Source: Lachnospiraceae bacterium
GTDB lineage: Bacteria > Bacillota_A > Clostridia > Lachnospirales > Lachnospiraceae
DNA: 40,824 nucleotides
Assembly (NCBI GenBank): GCA_024683935.1
Contig: JAIKXV010000051.1
Location: 1 to 40,824 of the forward strand
Reading direction: 5' to 3'
Positions 24,732 through 33,148 of the stretch are shown here, in pieces (position 1 is the first letter of the stretch; every line of letters begins with the position of its first letter). The translations under genes were made by a program, and so were the position numbers. Below the pieces are notes generated by a model, which saw only the letters and a list, made by a program, of their open reading frames with translations, did no database searches and was not told the DNA's origin.

Positions 24732-25758
24732 TTCTTCTTCCCTCAAGAACCTCGTGATAGTCCTCCAGATTCTTTTTCAGAAGATCAGGGATCTGCAGTT
24801 CATAAGGACATTTTGTAATGCAGACTCCGCAATTAATACAATCGTTGATCTTTGACATTTCATCCTGCCAGTATTCAGAGAGCCAGTCTCCGCTGGGAGC
24901 CCGCCTGAGCATAAGTGCCATGCGGTTACACTGATTTATCTGTATGCCGGTAGTGCAGGGCATACAATAACCGCAGCCTCTGCAAAACTCGCCCTGGAGC
25001 TCTTTTCTCTCGGAATTGATAAAGCTGCTGATCTCTTCATCCATTTCAGGTGTGTCGTCCATATATGAGAGCCACTCTTCAAGTTCGGTCTCTCTTTGGA
25101 TTCCCCAGATCGGGACAGCGCCTTCAAACTGGGATATGAAAGCCATGGCTGCCCGGGAGTTCGTGATCAGTCCTCCGGCCAGCCCTTTCATGGCGATAAA
25201 ACCCACGTCATTCCTGTTGCATGTATGTACCAGTTCTTTCTCTCTGGCAGAGGCAAGATAACTCATAGGATACTGAAGTGTTTCATACAGTCCTGATTCA
25301 GCAATTTCCTCCGCAATCCCGATCTTATGAGCTGTTCCGCCAATATGCCTTATCAGCCCTTTGGCCTTTGCTTCCTGCATGCACTCATACATTCCGCTCC
25401 CGTCCCCGGGTTTCCAGCACTGGCCCATCAGATGAAACTGATAGATATCAATGTAATCTGTTTTCAGTTTATTTAGGGAAGTATCCAGATCCTTCCAGAA
25501 ACCTTCCGGATTCCCGGATGGTGTTTTTGTCGCAATAACTATCGTCTTTCGGTCAATCTTCCCGTCACCGAAAGCTTCTCCCAGCTTTTCTTCGCTGTCG
25601 CTATATGCTCTTGCCGTATCAAAGAACCTCATTCCTCCATCATAGGCTTTTCTCAATATCTCTGCCGCTTCTTCCTTAGAGATTCTCTGTATAGGAAGCG
25701 CTCCGAAGCCGTTTTGGGGAACCCTGATTTTTGTACGTCCTAAAACAATATCTTTCAT
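24724..25758 (-). CDS. Aldo/keto reductase with C-terminal ferredoxin domain
   Basis: 344 residues. Residues 1-250 are the aldo/keto reductase barrel: the catalytic Asp and Tyr lie in RFFDTARAYSDSEEKLGEAF, Lys in VIATKTPSG and His in IYQFHLMG. Residues 265-344 add cysteine clusters: CRGCGYCMPC and CINCGVCITKCPYELQIPDL, the second being a typical 4Fe-4S pattern. Proteins of this fused type are common in strict anaerobes and are thought to take electrons from ferredoxin or use NAD(P)H; the substrate is not known. The start at 25758 is chosen because GGGAGAAAG lies just before it; the frame itself extends 24 codons upstream without a ribosome site. The stop overlaps the acetyltransferase remnant. 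Confidence 0.9.
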   Translation of the reverse strand: MKDIVLGRTKIRVPQNGFGALPIQRISKEEAAEILRKAYDGGMRFFDTARAYSDSEEKLGEAFGDGKIDRKTIVIATKTPSGNPEGFWKDLDTSLNKLKTDYIDIYQFHLMGQCWKPGDGSGMYECMQEAKAKGLIRHIGGTAHKIGIAEEIAESGLYETLQYPMSYLASAREKELVHTCNRNDVGFIAMKGLAGGLITNSRAAMAFISQFEGAVPIWGIQRETELEEWLSYMDDTPEMDEEISSFINSERKELQGEFCRGCGYCMPCTTGIQINQCNRMALMLRRAPSGDWLSEYWQDEMSKINDCINCGVCITKCPYELQIPDLLKKNLEDYHEVLEGRRKV

Positions 25759-25808
25759 ATTTTCTTTCTCCCTTTTTACAAAAGTGTTTCTACTCGACAA
25801 ACCGGAAT

Positions 25809-25999
25809 TTATGACCCATGCGCACATCACCTGGTCGGTTGGGTCATAAAAAACGAGCAGAAGTCCGACGGACTAGCTGAAAATTATGACCCACGCGCTT
25901 CTGGTACGGCTTCTCGGGTCATAAATGGAGATAAGAAGTATGTCAGATGCACTGAGAAATATGACTCAAACACGCCTCGCCAGGTCAGTTGGGTCAAAA
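25809..25999. repeat. Three 41-base palindromic elements at an exact 75-base period
   Basis: Each unit has TTATGACCC-like and GGGTCATAA-like arms at its ends: 25809-25849, 25884-25924 and 25959-25999. All units are 41 bases and start exactly 75 bases apart. The 34-base stretches between them are related but decayed (shared GAAGT, CTGA and AA ends), and one holds its own stem AGTCC-GAC-GGACT. The third unit is most worn (ATGACTC, GGGTCAAAA). The array fills most of the 356-base gap between the reductase and the peptide gene; the rest of the gap shows only a weak hairpin at 26053-26076. It behaves as a tandem duplication of a palindromic mobile repeat or as a structured RNA; no cas genes are near. 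Confidence 0.75.
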
Positions 26000-26052
26000 A
26001 CGAACTAAAAACTACCGGATTAACTGCGATTTGTTTTCACATACACACAAAT

Positions 26053-26076
26053 GTAAAAAGGGATTTTTCCTTTTAC
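26053..26076 (-). terminator. Weak hairpin after the peptide gene
   Basis: GTAAAAAGG (26053-26061) pairs with CCTTTTAC (26069-26076) with one bulge. It lies about 40 bases past the stop of the minus-strand peptide gene. The stem is AT-rich and the T-run poor, so the terminator call is tentative. Confidence 0.3.
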
Positions 26077-26114
26077 GAATCATAATTAGACGTAAATATC
26101 TCTCTGCCCCCGGG

Positions 26115-26285
26115 TTATCTGGAGATTGGCGGTTGGAATCCGCCGGCGACCTGGTCAAGATCCTCATTATCTAAGCGCAGACCTTCGTCCTTGGCTGCGT
26201 CTTTTGCTTCACCGGAGATGTTCTTTACTTCTTTCTCTGACTGTGTGTTATCAACTTTCATTTTAGGATCATCCGTATGCTTCAT
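26115..26285 (-). CDS. 56-residue Val-Ala-Gly-Gly peptide, candidate RiPP-like precursor
   Basis: The peptide begins MKHTDDPKMKVDNTQSEKEV and ends with LDNEDLDQVAGGFQPPISR. The segment with spaced Leu, acidic residues and VAGG resembles the double-glycine leaders cut by C39 peptidase transporters (L-x4-L-x2-V-x-G-G). If cut there, only FQPPISR would remain as a core. AAAGGGTG precedes the ATG and a TATAAT lies 35 bases further up, so the gene looks expressed. No modifying enzyme, peptidase or exporter gene lies next to it, and it has no Cys. It could be a lone signal peptide, an orphan precursor acted on in trans, or a small protein that carries GG by chance. Confidence 0.6.
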   Translation of the reverse strand: MKHTDDPKMKVDNTQSEKEVKNISGEAKDAAKDEGLRLDNEDLDQVAGGFQPPISR

Positions 26286-26319
26286 AGGTATACACCCTTT
26301 ACCGATTACCGTTTGAAAT

Positions 26320-26325
26320 ATTATA
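26320..26325 (-). promoter_or_regulatory. -10 box of the peptide gene
   Basis: The complement reads TATAAT, about 35 bases before the start at 26285. A weak -35 (CTGCCA-like) lies about 17-18 bases upstream of it. Confidence 0.5.
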
Positions 26326-26408
26326 CAATAAAACATTATGTTATGGCAGCAGTTTTTTAAGCATAAATCCGCTTGCGAAATAACAGGATAGATGATAAAA
26401 ATACTCTT

Positions 26409-27260
26409 ATGAATATCATTGAGATAAGGGACATCAATGACCCTGCGCTGGATATCTTTTCCAGGCTGTCGGAGACGCAGCTTTTTCACTACAATGAGCC
26501 GGAGCCCGGCTTTTTTCTTGCGGAGAGTGCAAACGTGATACTCCGGGCGATGGAAGCGGGATACGAGCCCTTCTCTCTTCTTATAGAAAAGGAGAGGATG
26601 GAAACGGAGGGCAGCCCTGTTTTTAACTATATAAAGGAGCACCTGGGGACGGAAGCAATGGATTCCCTCCCGGTGTACACTGCGGAGCGGGAGATAGTAA
26701 CGCGCCTTACCGGCTATAAGCTGGTGCGGGGATTGTGGGCCGTGATGAAGCGCCGCGTCCTTCCGGATGCCGATGAGTTCTGCAGGGATAAGAAAAGGAT
26801 CGCCCTTCTCTATGATGTTGTAAATCCCACCAATGTGGGAGCGATCATCCGTTCGGCGGCAGCCCTCGGTATCGAAGGGGCTCTGCTCACCTATCCCACC
26901 GTGGATCCCCTGACAAGGAGATCCGCCAGGGTCAGCATGGGAACGGTTTTCCAGATGCCCTGGACAAAGCTCAGGAAGGATGAAGAAAACGGAGCTGCAC
27001 TCATAAAAAGGTTAAAAGGGCTTGGCTTTGTAACCGCGGCAATGGCGTTAACGGAAAATTCGGTAAGCGTAAATAACCGCTCACTTCTGTCATCGGAAAG
27101 GATAGCGGTAATACTCGGAACGGAGGGGACAGGACTTCCGGATGAGGTGATCGGAGAAGCGGACTACCGGGTAATGATCCCGATGAGCCACGGAGTGGAC
27201 TCACTTAATGTGGCGGCAGCAAGCGCTGTGGTATTCTGGGAACTTAGTAATAAAGCATAA
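26409..27260 (+). CDS. SpoU/TrmH-family RNA methyltransferase
   Basis: 283 residues. The N-terminal 120 residues are the variable RNA-recognition part. The SPOUT knot follows: DVVNPTNVGAIIRSAAALG (motif 1), VILGTEGTGLPDEVI (motif 2) and IPMSHGVDSLNVAAASAVV (motif 3). It should 2'-O-methylate a ribose in tRNA or rRNA, using SAM as a knotted dimer. The start is uncertain: no good ribosome site lies before the ATG at 26409, and a TTG at 26373 opens the same frame 12 codons earlier. I chose the ATG because the protein-like sequence IIEIRDINDPALDIF begins there. The gene diverges from the peptide gene and stands alone. Confidence 0.88.
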   Translation: MNIIEIRDINDPALDIFSRLSETQLFHYNEPEPGFFLAESANVILRAMEAGYEPFSLLIEKERMETEGSPVFNYIKEHLGTEAMDSLPVYTAEREIVTRLTGYKLVRGLWAVMKRRVLPDADEFCRDKKRIALLYDVVNPTNVGAIIRSAAALGIEGALLTYPTVDPLTRRSARVSMGTVFQMPWTKLRKDEENGAALIKRLKGLGFVTAAMALTENSVSVNNRSLLSSERIAVILGTEGTGLPDEVIGEADYRVMIPMSHGVDSLNVAAASAVVFWELSNKA

Positions 27261-27306
27261 TATGAAAAAGATCCTTGGAGCTAAAGCCCCGGAATGAGAT
27301 GAGCAG

Positions 27307-27337
27307 TTGTCATTCTGAGCGAAGCGAATAATCTTAG
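27307..27337 (+). repeat. Dispersed GTCATTCTGAGCGAAGCGAA repeat, copy 1
   Basis: TTGTCATTCTGAGCGAAGCG followed by AATAATCTTAG lies in the short gap before the lipoprotein gene. Close relatives are at 33204-33234, 34401-34436 and 39485-39550, always between genes. It ends only a few bases before the lipoprotein ribosome site. Confidence 0.6.
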
Positions 27338-27354
27338 TCAGGGAGGAAATGAAT

Positions 27355-29010
27355 ATGTATAAAGTAAAGAAAAAACACATGGCAGCAGCGGCGGCACTTA
27401 TTATGTCTGCAGCCCTTATGCTCTCAGGCTGCAGCGCGGGAAACTCTGCGGATACTGCGGGAAGCAGCACGGAAACGGCGGGAGAGGCGGCAGGAAGCAC
27501 TGAGGCGGCGGAGGCACCCGTGACCAAGGCAGCACCCGCTGAAGTACAATCAAAGAGCGCACCTGCGGCTGCGGAAAAGGACGAGGCGGAAGAAACCGCT
27601 GATAACGGAAGTGTGAAGGGAGACCGCCCGGAATACCGCATAGAGAGCGAATCCTATGCGGCGAAAAGTGAATATTTCTACGGTGATTTCGAAAGAGTAT
27701 ATATCACCGATGACAACCATCCTGTTCTGAAAAAGGCGGTGGACGATTATTTTACCGCATCCCGGAAGGACTTTGACAAAATGTGCAAAAACTACGAGGC
27801 AGAGGAAGAGGAGGTGAATAAGGAGGCACTGGCTTCTGATGATGAATTCAGCCATGTCATGTACTACAGCTGCGGAACCTACTGCAAGGTAAAAAGGGCG
27901 GATTCAAAGGTATTCAGCATTTGTATCGATGAATACAGCTATACCGGCGGAGCCCACGGCACTTCCTATTCCTACGGCGTGAATTTTGACACGGAGACCG
28001 GAGAAATACTCGCCGCCAGGGATATCGGAGATGTGGCGCCGACAGTCGAGGAATACGTGCTTAAAACCATTGAGGCTTCCGGAGAGGAAGCGGAGGAAGG
28101 CATGTTCCCCGAGTACAAGGAAACTGTCCACAGCATGCTTTCAAAGGGAATGGACGAGATGGCATGGTGGTTTGATGATCTGAGGCTCGTAACTGCTTTC
28201 CAGCAGTATGACATAGCGCCCTATGCAGCGGGAATACTGGAATTCGGCGTGCCTTGCACGGAGCTGGAAGGCTTTAATGAAAAGTACCTGCCTGACGGGG
28301 ACTTTGCCTACGTGCCCCTCCACGATAACGGCTTTGCGGACATCCTGGATGTGGACAGCGACGGAAAAGAAGATACGGTATGGATTGAGACGCTGCACGA
28401 GGAGGACTCCTACAACGATACCTTTGTCCTTCACAAGAATGATGAGAGCAAGGCGCTCAGGTTCGAGTACTATTACTCCACCTCCCACGCCTATGTGCAT
28501 TCGGATAGCGGAGACTATCTCTTCATAACCGCCACCACGGATAATGACTGGAGAGATACGGAGATGTATGATGCGAAGACCTTAAGGCTCATTCAGGAGA
28601 TAGAGGGCGGCATCAGTAACGTGGACGAAGAAAAGCTCACCGTCAGCACCAGGCAGCAGGCTCTCGGAACCTGGGGCGCGGAAAAGGACTATTCCTACGG
28701 TCCCGACGGCATCACCACGGATCAGGATACCTACAGGATAAATAACAATGCGGCCGGGGATAACAGGAAATCCCTTACCCTCCTTCAGGATCTCGATTAT
28801 CACACGGAGCCCGGAAAAGAAAATACGGAGACCCTGAAAAAGGGAAGTAAGATCTACCCCGTAGAGATCGGGAAAAATGAAGCCGGATTTGAAACGGAGT
28901 CCGGGGAAAAAGGCTATATCAGCTTTGAAACCGATGAGGAAGAAGGCGGTATAAAGGTTAACGGCATTAATGAAAACAAGCTTTTTGACGGCATTGTATA
29001 CGCGGGATAA
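27355..29010 (+). CDS. Lipoprotein with DUF4163/DUF3298-like domain
   Basis: 551 residues. The lipobox LMLSGC with Cys near residue 27 predicts a lipid-anchored surface protein. A Thr/Glu/Ala-rich linker follows (residues 30-85). Residues about 95-310 carry the DUF4163-DUF3298 pattern also found in PdaC and RsiV: YSYTGGAHGTSYSYGVNFD with a conserved GGAH and an aromatic-rich sheet. The next part, DVDSDGKEDTVWIE, looks like a Ca-binding repeat, and the final 70 residues (ETLKKGSKIYPVEIGKNE) resemble an SH3-like fold. The function is unknown, probably cell-wall binding or sensing. The ATG at 27355 lies 8 bases after GGAGG; the one at 27349 is too close to it. Confidence 0.8.
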   Translation: MYKVKKKHMAAAAALIMSAALMLSGCSAGNSADTAGSSTETAGEAAGSTEAAEAPVTKAAPAEVQSKSAPAAAEKDEAEETADNGSVKGDRPEYRIESESYAAKSEYFYGDFERVYITDDNHPVLKKAVDDYFTASRKDFDKMCKNYEAEEEEVNKEALASDDEFSHVMYYSCGTYCKVKRADSKVFSICIDEYSYTGGAHGTSYSYGVNFDTETGEILAARDIGDVAPTVEEYVLKTIEASGEEAEEGMFPEYKETVHSMLSKGMDEMAWWFDDLRLVTAFQQYDIAPYAAGILEFGVPCTELEGFNEKYLPDGDFAYVPLHDNGFADILDVDSDGKEDTVWIETLHEEDSYNDTFVLHKNDESKALRFEYYYSTSHAYVHSDSGDYLFITATTDNDWRDTEMYDAKTLRLIQEIEGGISNVDEEKLTVSTRQQALGTWGAEKDYSYGPDGITTDQDTYRINNNAAGDNRKSLTLLQDLDYHTEPGKENTETLKKGSKIYPVEIGKNEAGFETESGEKGYISFETDEEEGGIKVNGINENKLFDGIVYAG

Positions 29011-29017
29011 AAAACAC

Positions 29018-29046
29018 TTGCAATATATGGCCGATGCGCGTATATA
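29018..29046 (+). promoter_or_regulatory. Promoter TTGCAA-N17-TATATA
   Basis: TTGCAA at 29018-29023 and TATATA at 29041-29046 are separated by exactly 17 bases, upstream of the zinc-ribbon gene. An AAGGAGG site follows before the ATG at 29092. Confidence 0.6.
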
Positions 29047-29091
29047 TATTAGGGTATGAAAAAAGCATTTTGAGTTTTAAGGAGGATCTAT

Positions 29092-29631
29092 ATGTTTTGT
29101 CCTAATTGCGGATCACAGGTAGAAGACGGAGTCAGATTCTGTCCGAGCTGCGGAGCTGATATGGGTGGAGCAGCTGAGGCTGATAACACTGCTTCCCAGA
29201 ATACTGCGGAAGATAATGTGCAGCAGGCAGAAACTTATTCAGATTACAGTAATTCACAGGCTGTAAATGACGGTGGATTTACAGGCAGAGGAACCAGCAG
29301 GAATATCGTAGTATGCATCATCCTGTCGATCATCACCTGCGGCATCTACTGCATTTACTGGATGTACGTATTAAATGAAGAGATCAATTCCCTTTCCGGA
29401 GAGGAAAACGCTACCGGCGGCGGAATGGTCATCCTCTTCTCCATCATCACCTGCGGTATCTACACTCTTTACTGGTACTACAAGATGGGAGAAAGGGTTG
29501 ACGGCATGAAGGCCAATATGGGAACCCCTTCATCGTCAAGCCACATTCTTTACCTCGTACTCGGAATCTTCGGTCTCGGTATCGTAAACTATGTACTTAT
29601 GCAGGATACCATCAATAAGGCTGTAGCATAA
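29092..29631 (+). CDS. Zinc-ribbon membrane protein with DUF4234
   Basis: 179 residues. The start MFCPNCGSQVEDGVRFCPSC is a zinc ribbon with two CxxC pairs. A polar linker (residues 30-65) leads to a DUF4234 region with repeated hydrophobic units CIILSIITCGIYCIYWMY and ILFSIITCGIYTLYWYYKM, then a third helix IFGLGIVNYVLMQDTI. It should sit in the membrane with the ribbon in the cytosol. Such proteins are frequent in Firmicutes, but their role is unknown. It has its own promoter before it and a terminator after it, so it is a single-gene unit. Confidence 0.85.
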   Translation: MFCPNCGSQVEDGVRFCPSCGADMGGAAEADNTASQNTAEDNVQQAETYSDYSNSQAVNDGGFTGRGTSRNIVVCIILSIITCGIYCIYWMYVLNEEINSLSGEENATGGGMVILFSIITCGIYTLYWYYKMGERVDGMKANMGTPSSSSHILYLVLGIFGLGIVNYVLMQDTINKAVA

Positions 29632-29668
29632 GAGAAAAAGGAACAGCTGAACTTAATAAAAAAGACGG

Positions 29669-29702
29669 GCGGCGGATCGAAAGATTCGCCGCTTTTTCTT
29701 TT
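29669..29702 (+). terminator. Intrinsic terminator of the zinc-ribbon gene
   Basis: GCGGCGGATC (29669-29678), loop GAAA, then GATTCGCCGC (29683-29692) form a 10-bp stem with one G-T pair, followed by TTTTTCTTTT. This is a classic Rho-independent stop 38 bases after the stop codon. Confidence 0.9.
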
Positions 29703-29718
29703 CGCATCGCCGCCTCTG

Positions 29719-29727
29719 TGTTACAAT
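29719..29727 (+). promoter_or_regulatory. Extended -10 of the EAL gene
   Basis: TGTTACAAT fits TGn-TACAAT. The -35 region is poor, as is common with the extended form. The start of transcription near 29734 leaves a short leader holding the GAGGTG site. Confidence 0.5.
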
Positions 29728-29747
29728 GATTTTTCGAGGTGAAAAAC

Positions 29748-32252
29748 ATGGCTACAGACATCAATCTGGCGAAATATGTGACAGAACACATAGACAGCGC
29801 CATAGAAAACGAAGACATAAAAATCTACTACCAGCCGATCATCAGAACCCTTACGGGGGAGGTGTGCGGCAAGGAAGCCCTTGCCCGCTGGGACGATCCG
29901 GAGCTGGGCCTTTTGGAGCCGAAGGACTTCATCCCGGTGCTGGAAGAGAATAAGCTGATCCATAAGCTCGACTGCTTTGTGATATCAAAGATCTGCAGCC
30001 ACTATGACCACTGCCTCGGGAGAAATGATCCCCTGATCCCCATATCCTTCAACCTCTCCTGGCTGGACTTCGAGCTCTGCGATATCATCGCCGTCCTGAA
30101 TGCCGAGGTGGAGAGGAACCGCATGCCCCGGGAAATGATCAGGATAGAGGTCAATGAGAGCCTGATCGTCCATGACAGGGAGCTTATCGGGCAGAAATTA
30201 AAGGAACTCCACGAGGAAGGCTATGAGATCGTAATGGACGATTTCGGCAGCGGCCATTCCTCCCTCAATATATTAAGAAAGTACGTTTATGACGAACTGA
30301 AGATAGATATGCGTCTCCTCTGGGGAGACGACGACAGGTCAAAGAAGCTTATCGAGCAGCTGATCTCCATGGCAAAGTCCCTCGGGGTAAAGACCAATGC
30401 GGAGAGCGTGGAAACAAAGGGGCAGAGAAACTTCCTGACCTCCATAGGCTGCGAAAAGATGCAGGGCTTCCTCTTCGGAGAACCCATGTTTTACTGGGAT
30501 CTGCTGCCCTGCCTCCGGGAAAAGGGCATGAGCACCGAGCCCCTGAGCCTGAAGGGCTATTATGACAGGATCGGCCTTGCGGATATCATGAAGAAGAGGA
30601 ACAGCTCCTATGCGATAGTGGAATTAGCGGAGGGCCACTCCCATTATCTCTATTTTAATGATGAATACAGGGAAAATATTCAGAGCATCGGGATCACTGA
30701 TCTCACGATGCTGGAAAGCCTCTGCAATGACAACGAATCCGCCCTTAACTTGAAATTCATGCAGATGATCAGGCGTTCAAAGGAAAGAGAAACGGAGCAG
30801 GTAATGGACTTCGTATGGAAGGGAAATTACTGCATCGTTAAATTCGTATTTCTGGCCGGAAACAGGAAAAAGGATGCCTACGAGGTAGAACTCGAAAATC
30901 TTTCCAGGGACTCCAGGGTAAATCACCTGCAGAAGATAAATGACGCTTTGGAAGGAATATACTCCGTATTTGACCGGGTGGTACAGGTGGATCCCGTAAA
31001 AGACCGGGTAAATATCCTGCATAAGGAAACCGGCTTTGCCGAAAAGTACGACAGCAACAGCTTCTCGGAGAACATCGGCAAATTCATAAAAAGCGAGATC
31101 TATGCCGATGACCGGGAGAGATACAGACAGTTCTCAGATATAAGGAATATCGAAGAGAGGATAGGAAAGTCCGGCAGGAACTATATCGCCGGGTGCTTCC
31201 GCTTCAAGAACCAGAACGGAAACTATGTATGGAGGGAGCAGCATATCATTCTCTCCGGCGGAAGGGATGATGAGCGGAAATTCCTTTTCTGCACCAGGGA
31301 AGTGGACGAGAAGCAGCTCGCCCTCATTATGGAGCTCAGTTCCTTTGTGTCCGGGAAATCCGACAGCGTAAAGGGAATGGAAATAGGAGACGGCCCTCTT
31401 TGGAAGACGATGGTGGAGATCTGCCACGTCGGACTCTTCTGGAAGGACAGGGACAGGAGATTCCTCGGAGTAAATAAGGCCTTCCTCGATTACTATGGTT
31501 TTGAGTCGGATGAAGAGGTGATAGGAAAAACCGACGAGGAAATGAACTGGCACGTGGATCCCGAACCCTTCAGGATCGACGAGGAAAATGTCATAAGGAA
31601 CGGGGTAGTCATAAAGGAAGCCATAGGCAAGTGCCTCGCCCGGGGTGAGATCAGGGATATCCTCGTAAATAAGGCTCCGGTATATAAGGAAGGAAAAATA
31701 GTCGGTATCCTCGGCTACTTCAGGGATATCACCGAGAGAGCCTCCCAGTACGGCGAGTTAAAGACCGTGTCCGTAACAGATCAGGTTACGGGAGTGCTGA
31801 ACGTAAGAGGCCTTATGGATGCGGCCTCCGGCTACGAATCAGCGTACCGTGACAACAGGAAAGATTACGCGATGACGGTATTCCATATAGACCAGTATGA
31901 GGGTATCAGGAAAGAATACGGAAAAGAGCACTGCGACAGGGTGATGGCCGCAGTTGCGGAAAGGATAAAGAAGAAAGCCGGTGCCTCCGCGGTTATCGGC
32001 AGGTCCGCCGCTGACGTCTTCCTGATAATACGCCAGGTGGAAAGCCCCGAGGAAGGACCCTCCTTCATGCAGAGTATCAGCAACGAGATCTCCGCGATAA
32101 GGGAGGTGGACAGCATACCCTGCACGATCTACACCTCCGCGGGTTATGCGGCCTATTCCGAATCCGGCAGTGCTGAAGCGCTTTACACCGCCGCTATGAA
32201 GAGGATGAATGACCAGATGGAGAGGATGAGGAGATTTACAGGAGGATTTTAA
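29748..32252 (+). CDS. EAL c-di-GMP phosphodiesterase with PAS-like and degenerate GGDEF parts
   Basis: 834 residues with the EAL domain first, an unusual order. Residues about 15-255 keep the catalytic set: KEALARW, FNLSWLD (Asn), EVNES (Glu), MDDFGSGHSSL (Asp pair), DELKIDM (Lys), NAESVE and MQGFLFGEP (Gln). Activity against c-di-GMP is thus plausible. Residues about 260-430 are a domain I cannot place. A PAS-like region follows (about 540-660, with FWKDRDRRFLGVNKAFLDYYGF and ILGYFRDITERA). The last 160 residues have a GGDEF fold, but the active-site motif reads GRSAADVF, so cyclase activity is lost. The ATG at 29748 sits 7 bases after GAGGTG; a GTG three codons earlier overlaps that site. 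Confidence 0.85.
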   Translation: MATDINLAKYVTEHIDSAIENEDIKIYYQPIIRTLTGEVCGKEALARWDDPELGLLEPKDFIPVLEENKLIHKLDCFVISKICSHYDHCLGRNDPLIPISFNLSWLDFELCDIIAVLNAEVERNRMPREMIRIEVNESLIVHDRELIGQKLKELHEEGYEIVMDDFGSGHSSLNILRKYVYDELKIDMRLLWGDDDRSKKLIEQLISMAKSLGVKTNAESVETKGQRNFLTSIGCEKMQGFLFGEPMFYWDLLPCLREKGMSTEPLSLKGYYDRIGLADIMKKRNSSYAIVELAEGHSHYLYFNDEYRENIQSIGITDLTMLESLCNDNESALNLKFMQMIRRSKERETEQVMDFVWKGNYCIVKFVFLAGNRKKDAYEVELENLSRDSRVNHLQKINDALEGIYSVFDRVVQVDPVKDRVNILHKETGFAEKYDSNSFSENIGKFIKSEIYADDRERYRQFSDIRNIEERIGKSGRNYIAGCFRFKNQNGNYVWREQHIILSGGRDDERKFLFCTREVDEKQLALIMELSSFVSGKSDSVKGMEIGDGPLWKTMVEICHVGLFWKDRDRRFLGVNKAFLDYYGFESDEEVIGKTDEEMNWHVDPEPFRIDEENVIRNGVVIKEAIGKCLARGEIRDILVNKAPVYKEGKIVGILGYFRDITERASQYGELKTVSVTDQVTGVLNVRGLMDAASGYESAYRDNRKDYAMTVFHIDQYEGIRKEYGKEHCDRVMAAVAERIKKKAGASAVIGRSAADVFLIIRQVESPEEGPSFMQSISNEISAIREVDSIPCTIYTSAGYAAYSESGSAEALYTAAMKRMNDQMERMRRFTGGF

Positions 32253-32287
32253 GGGACACGCTTTAAAAAATTTTTATTTTAGTGTAT

Positions 32288-32293
32288 TATAAT
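32288..32293 (+). promoter_or_regulatory. -10 box of the min operon
   Basis: TATAAT lies 50 bases before the minC ATG in a very AT-rich stretch. The -35 box is not clear (TTTAAA at 20 bases is the best candidate). A MinC-specific transcript separate from the EAL gene is likely. Confidence 0.5.
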
Positions 32294-32342
32294 TTGGCAT
32301 GTTTATAACCACTGTTATATGAGAGATATGAGAGGGTAGACT

Positions 32343-33146
32343 ATGGAACAGCATGTAACCATTAAGGGAGTGAGATCCGGAATAGTCCTGAAGCTCGATA
32401 AGGATATCAGCTTTGACGAGCTGCTGCCTCAGATCGCCGAGAGATTCGAATCTGCGGCATCCTTCTTCGGTACGTCGAAGATAGTGCTGAAGATCGATGG
32501 CAGGAATGTCAATGAAGAGGAAAGCGGCAAGATCCTGGATGTCATCAAGGAGAAGACCAAGCTCCGTATCAATGCAGTTGTGGCCGAGGATAAGGAACTG
32601 CAGGAAAAGCTGAATAAGGCGGCCGGCAAGGAAAACGAGATCAGCGAAGCCGAAAAGGACAAGATGATTGATGCCCTTACGGAAGAAAATGCGAAGCTGA
32701 AGGAGCAGATCGAAGGCCTCACCGGAGTGAACGGGAAATATGCGGAGATACACGTTGGATCCTTACGTTCCGGAATGAGCTATGAAGCAGAGCAGAGCCT
32801 CATCATTTTAGGAGACGTAAAGAATGGAGCCACTGTTACCGCGGGAGGCAGCATCTTTGTTATCGGAACTCTTACGGGTATTGCGGGAGCCGGCGTATAC
32901 GGAGACAAGAAAGCCTTTGTAATGGCGCTGAATATGGATCCCCTGCAGATAAGGATAGCGGATTCCCTTGCGATCTCCGAGGATCAGGATCCTGTGGATT
33001 TCTCGAAGACCGGGCTTTCAAACAGCGTGCGTCATGTGGATAACGGACCTGAGGTGGCGGAGATCACCGACGGACATATCATCATAAAGCCGTATGACAG
33101 GGAGTTCCTTGAGAACTGCGCATTCCTGAATGACAAGAATGACTGA
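32343..33146 (+). CDS. minC: Septum-site protein MinC
   Basis: 267 residues. The N-terminal domain (1-75, VTIKGVRSGIVLKLD) blocks FtsZ polymers. A charged coiled linker follows (about 80-125), and the C-terminal beta helix carries VHVG-type IHVGSLRSGMSYEAEQSLII, then LGDVKNGATVTAGGSIFVIG and GTLTGIAGAGVYGDKKAFV, where MinD binds. The C-terminal signature is textbook. MinC prevents division septa near the poles when brought to the membrane by MinD. The linker is longer than in E. coli MinC. AGGGTAG precedes the ATG. Confidence 0.95.
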   Translation: MEQHVTIKGVRSGIVLKLDKDISFDELLPQIAERFESAASFFGTSKIVLKIDGRNVNEEESGKILDVIKEKTKLRINAVVAEDKELQEKLNKAAGKENEISEAEKDKMIDALTEENAKLKEQIEGLTGVNGKYAEIHVGSLRSGMSYEAEQSLIILGDVKNGATVTAGGSIFVIGTLTGIAGAGVYGDKKAFVMALNMDPLQIRIADSLAISEDQDPVDFSKTGLSNSVRHVDNGPEVAEITDGHIIIKPYDREFLENCAFLNDKND

Positions 33147-33148
33147 CG

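Noticed and set aside
25809..25999. CRISPR array
   Set aside because: Only three units exist, each unit is itself palindromic with a variable centre, the linkers resemble each other and no cas gene is present.
26286..26642. Longer N-terminal extension (to 26642) of the VAGG peptide gene
   Set aside because: The extension lies antisense to the TrmH-like gene and its divergent promoter region, while the ATG at 26285 has a ribosome site and promoter.
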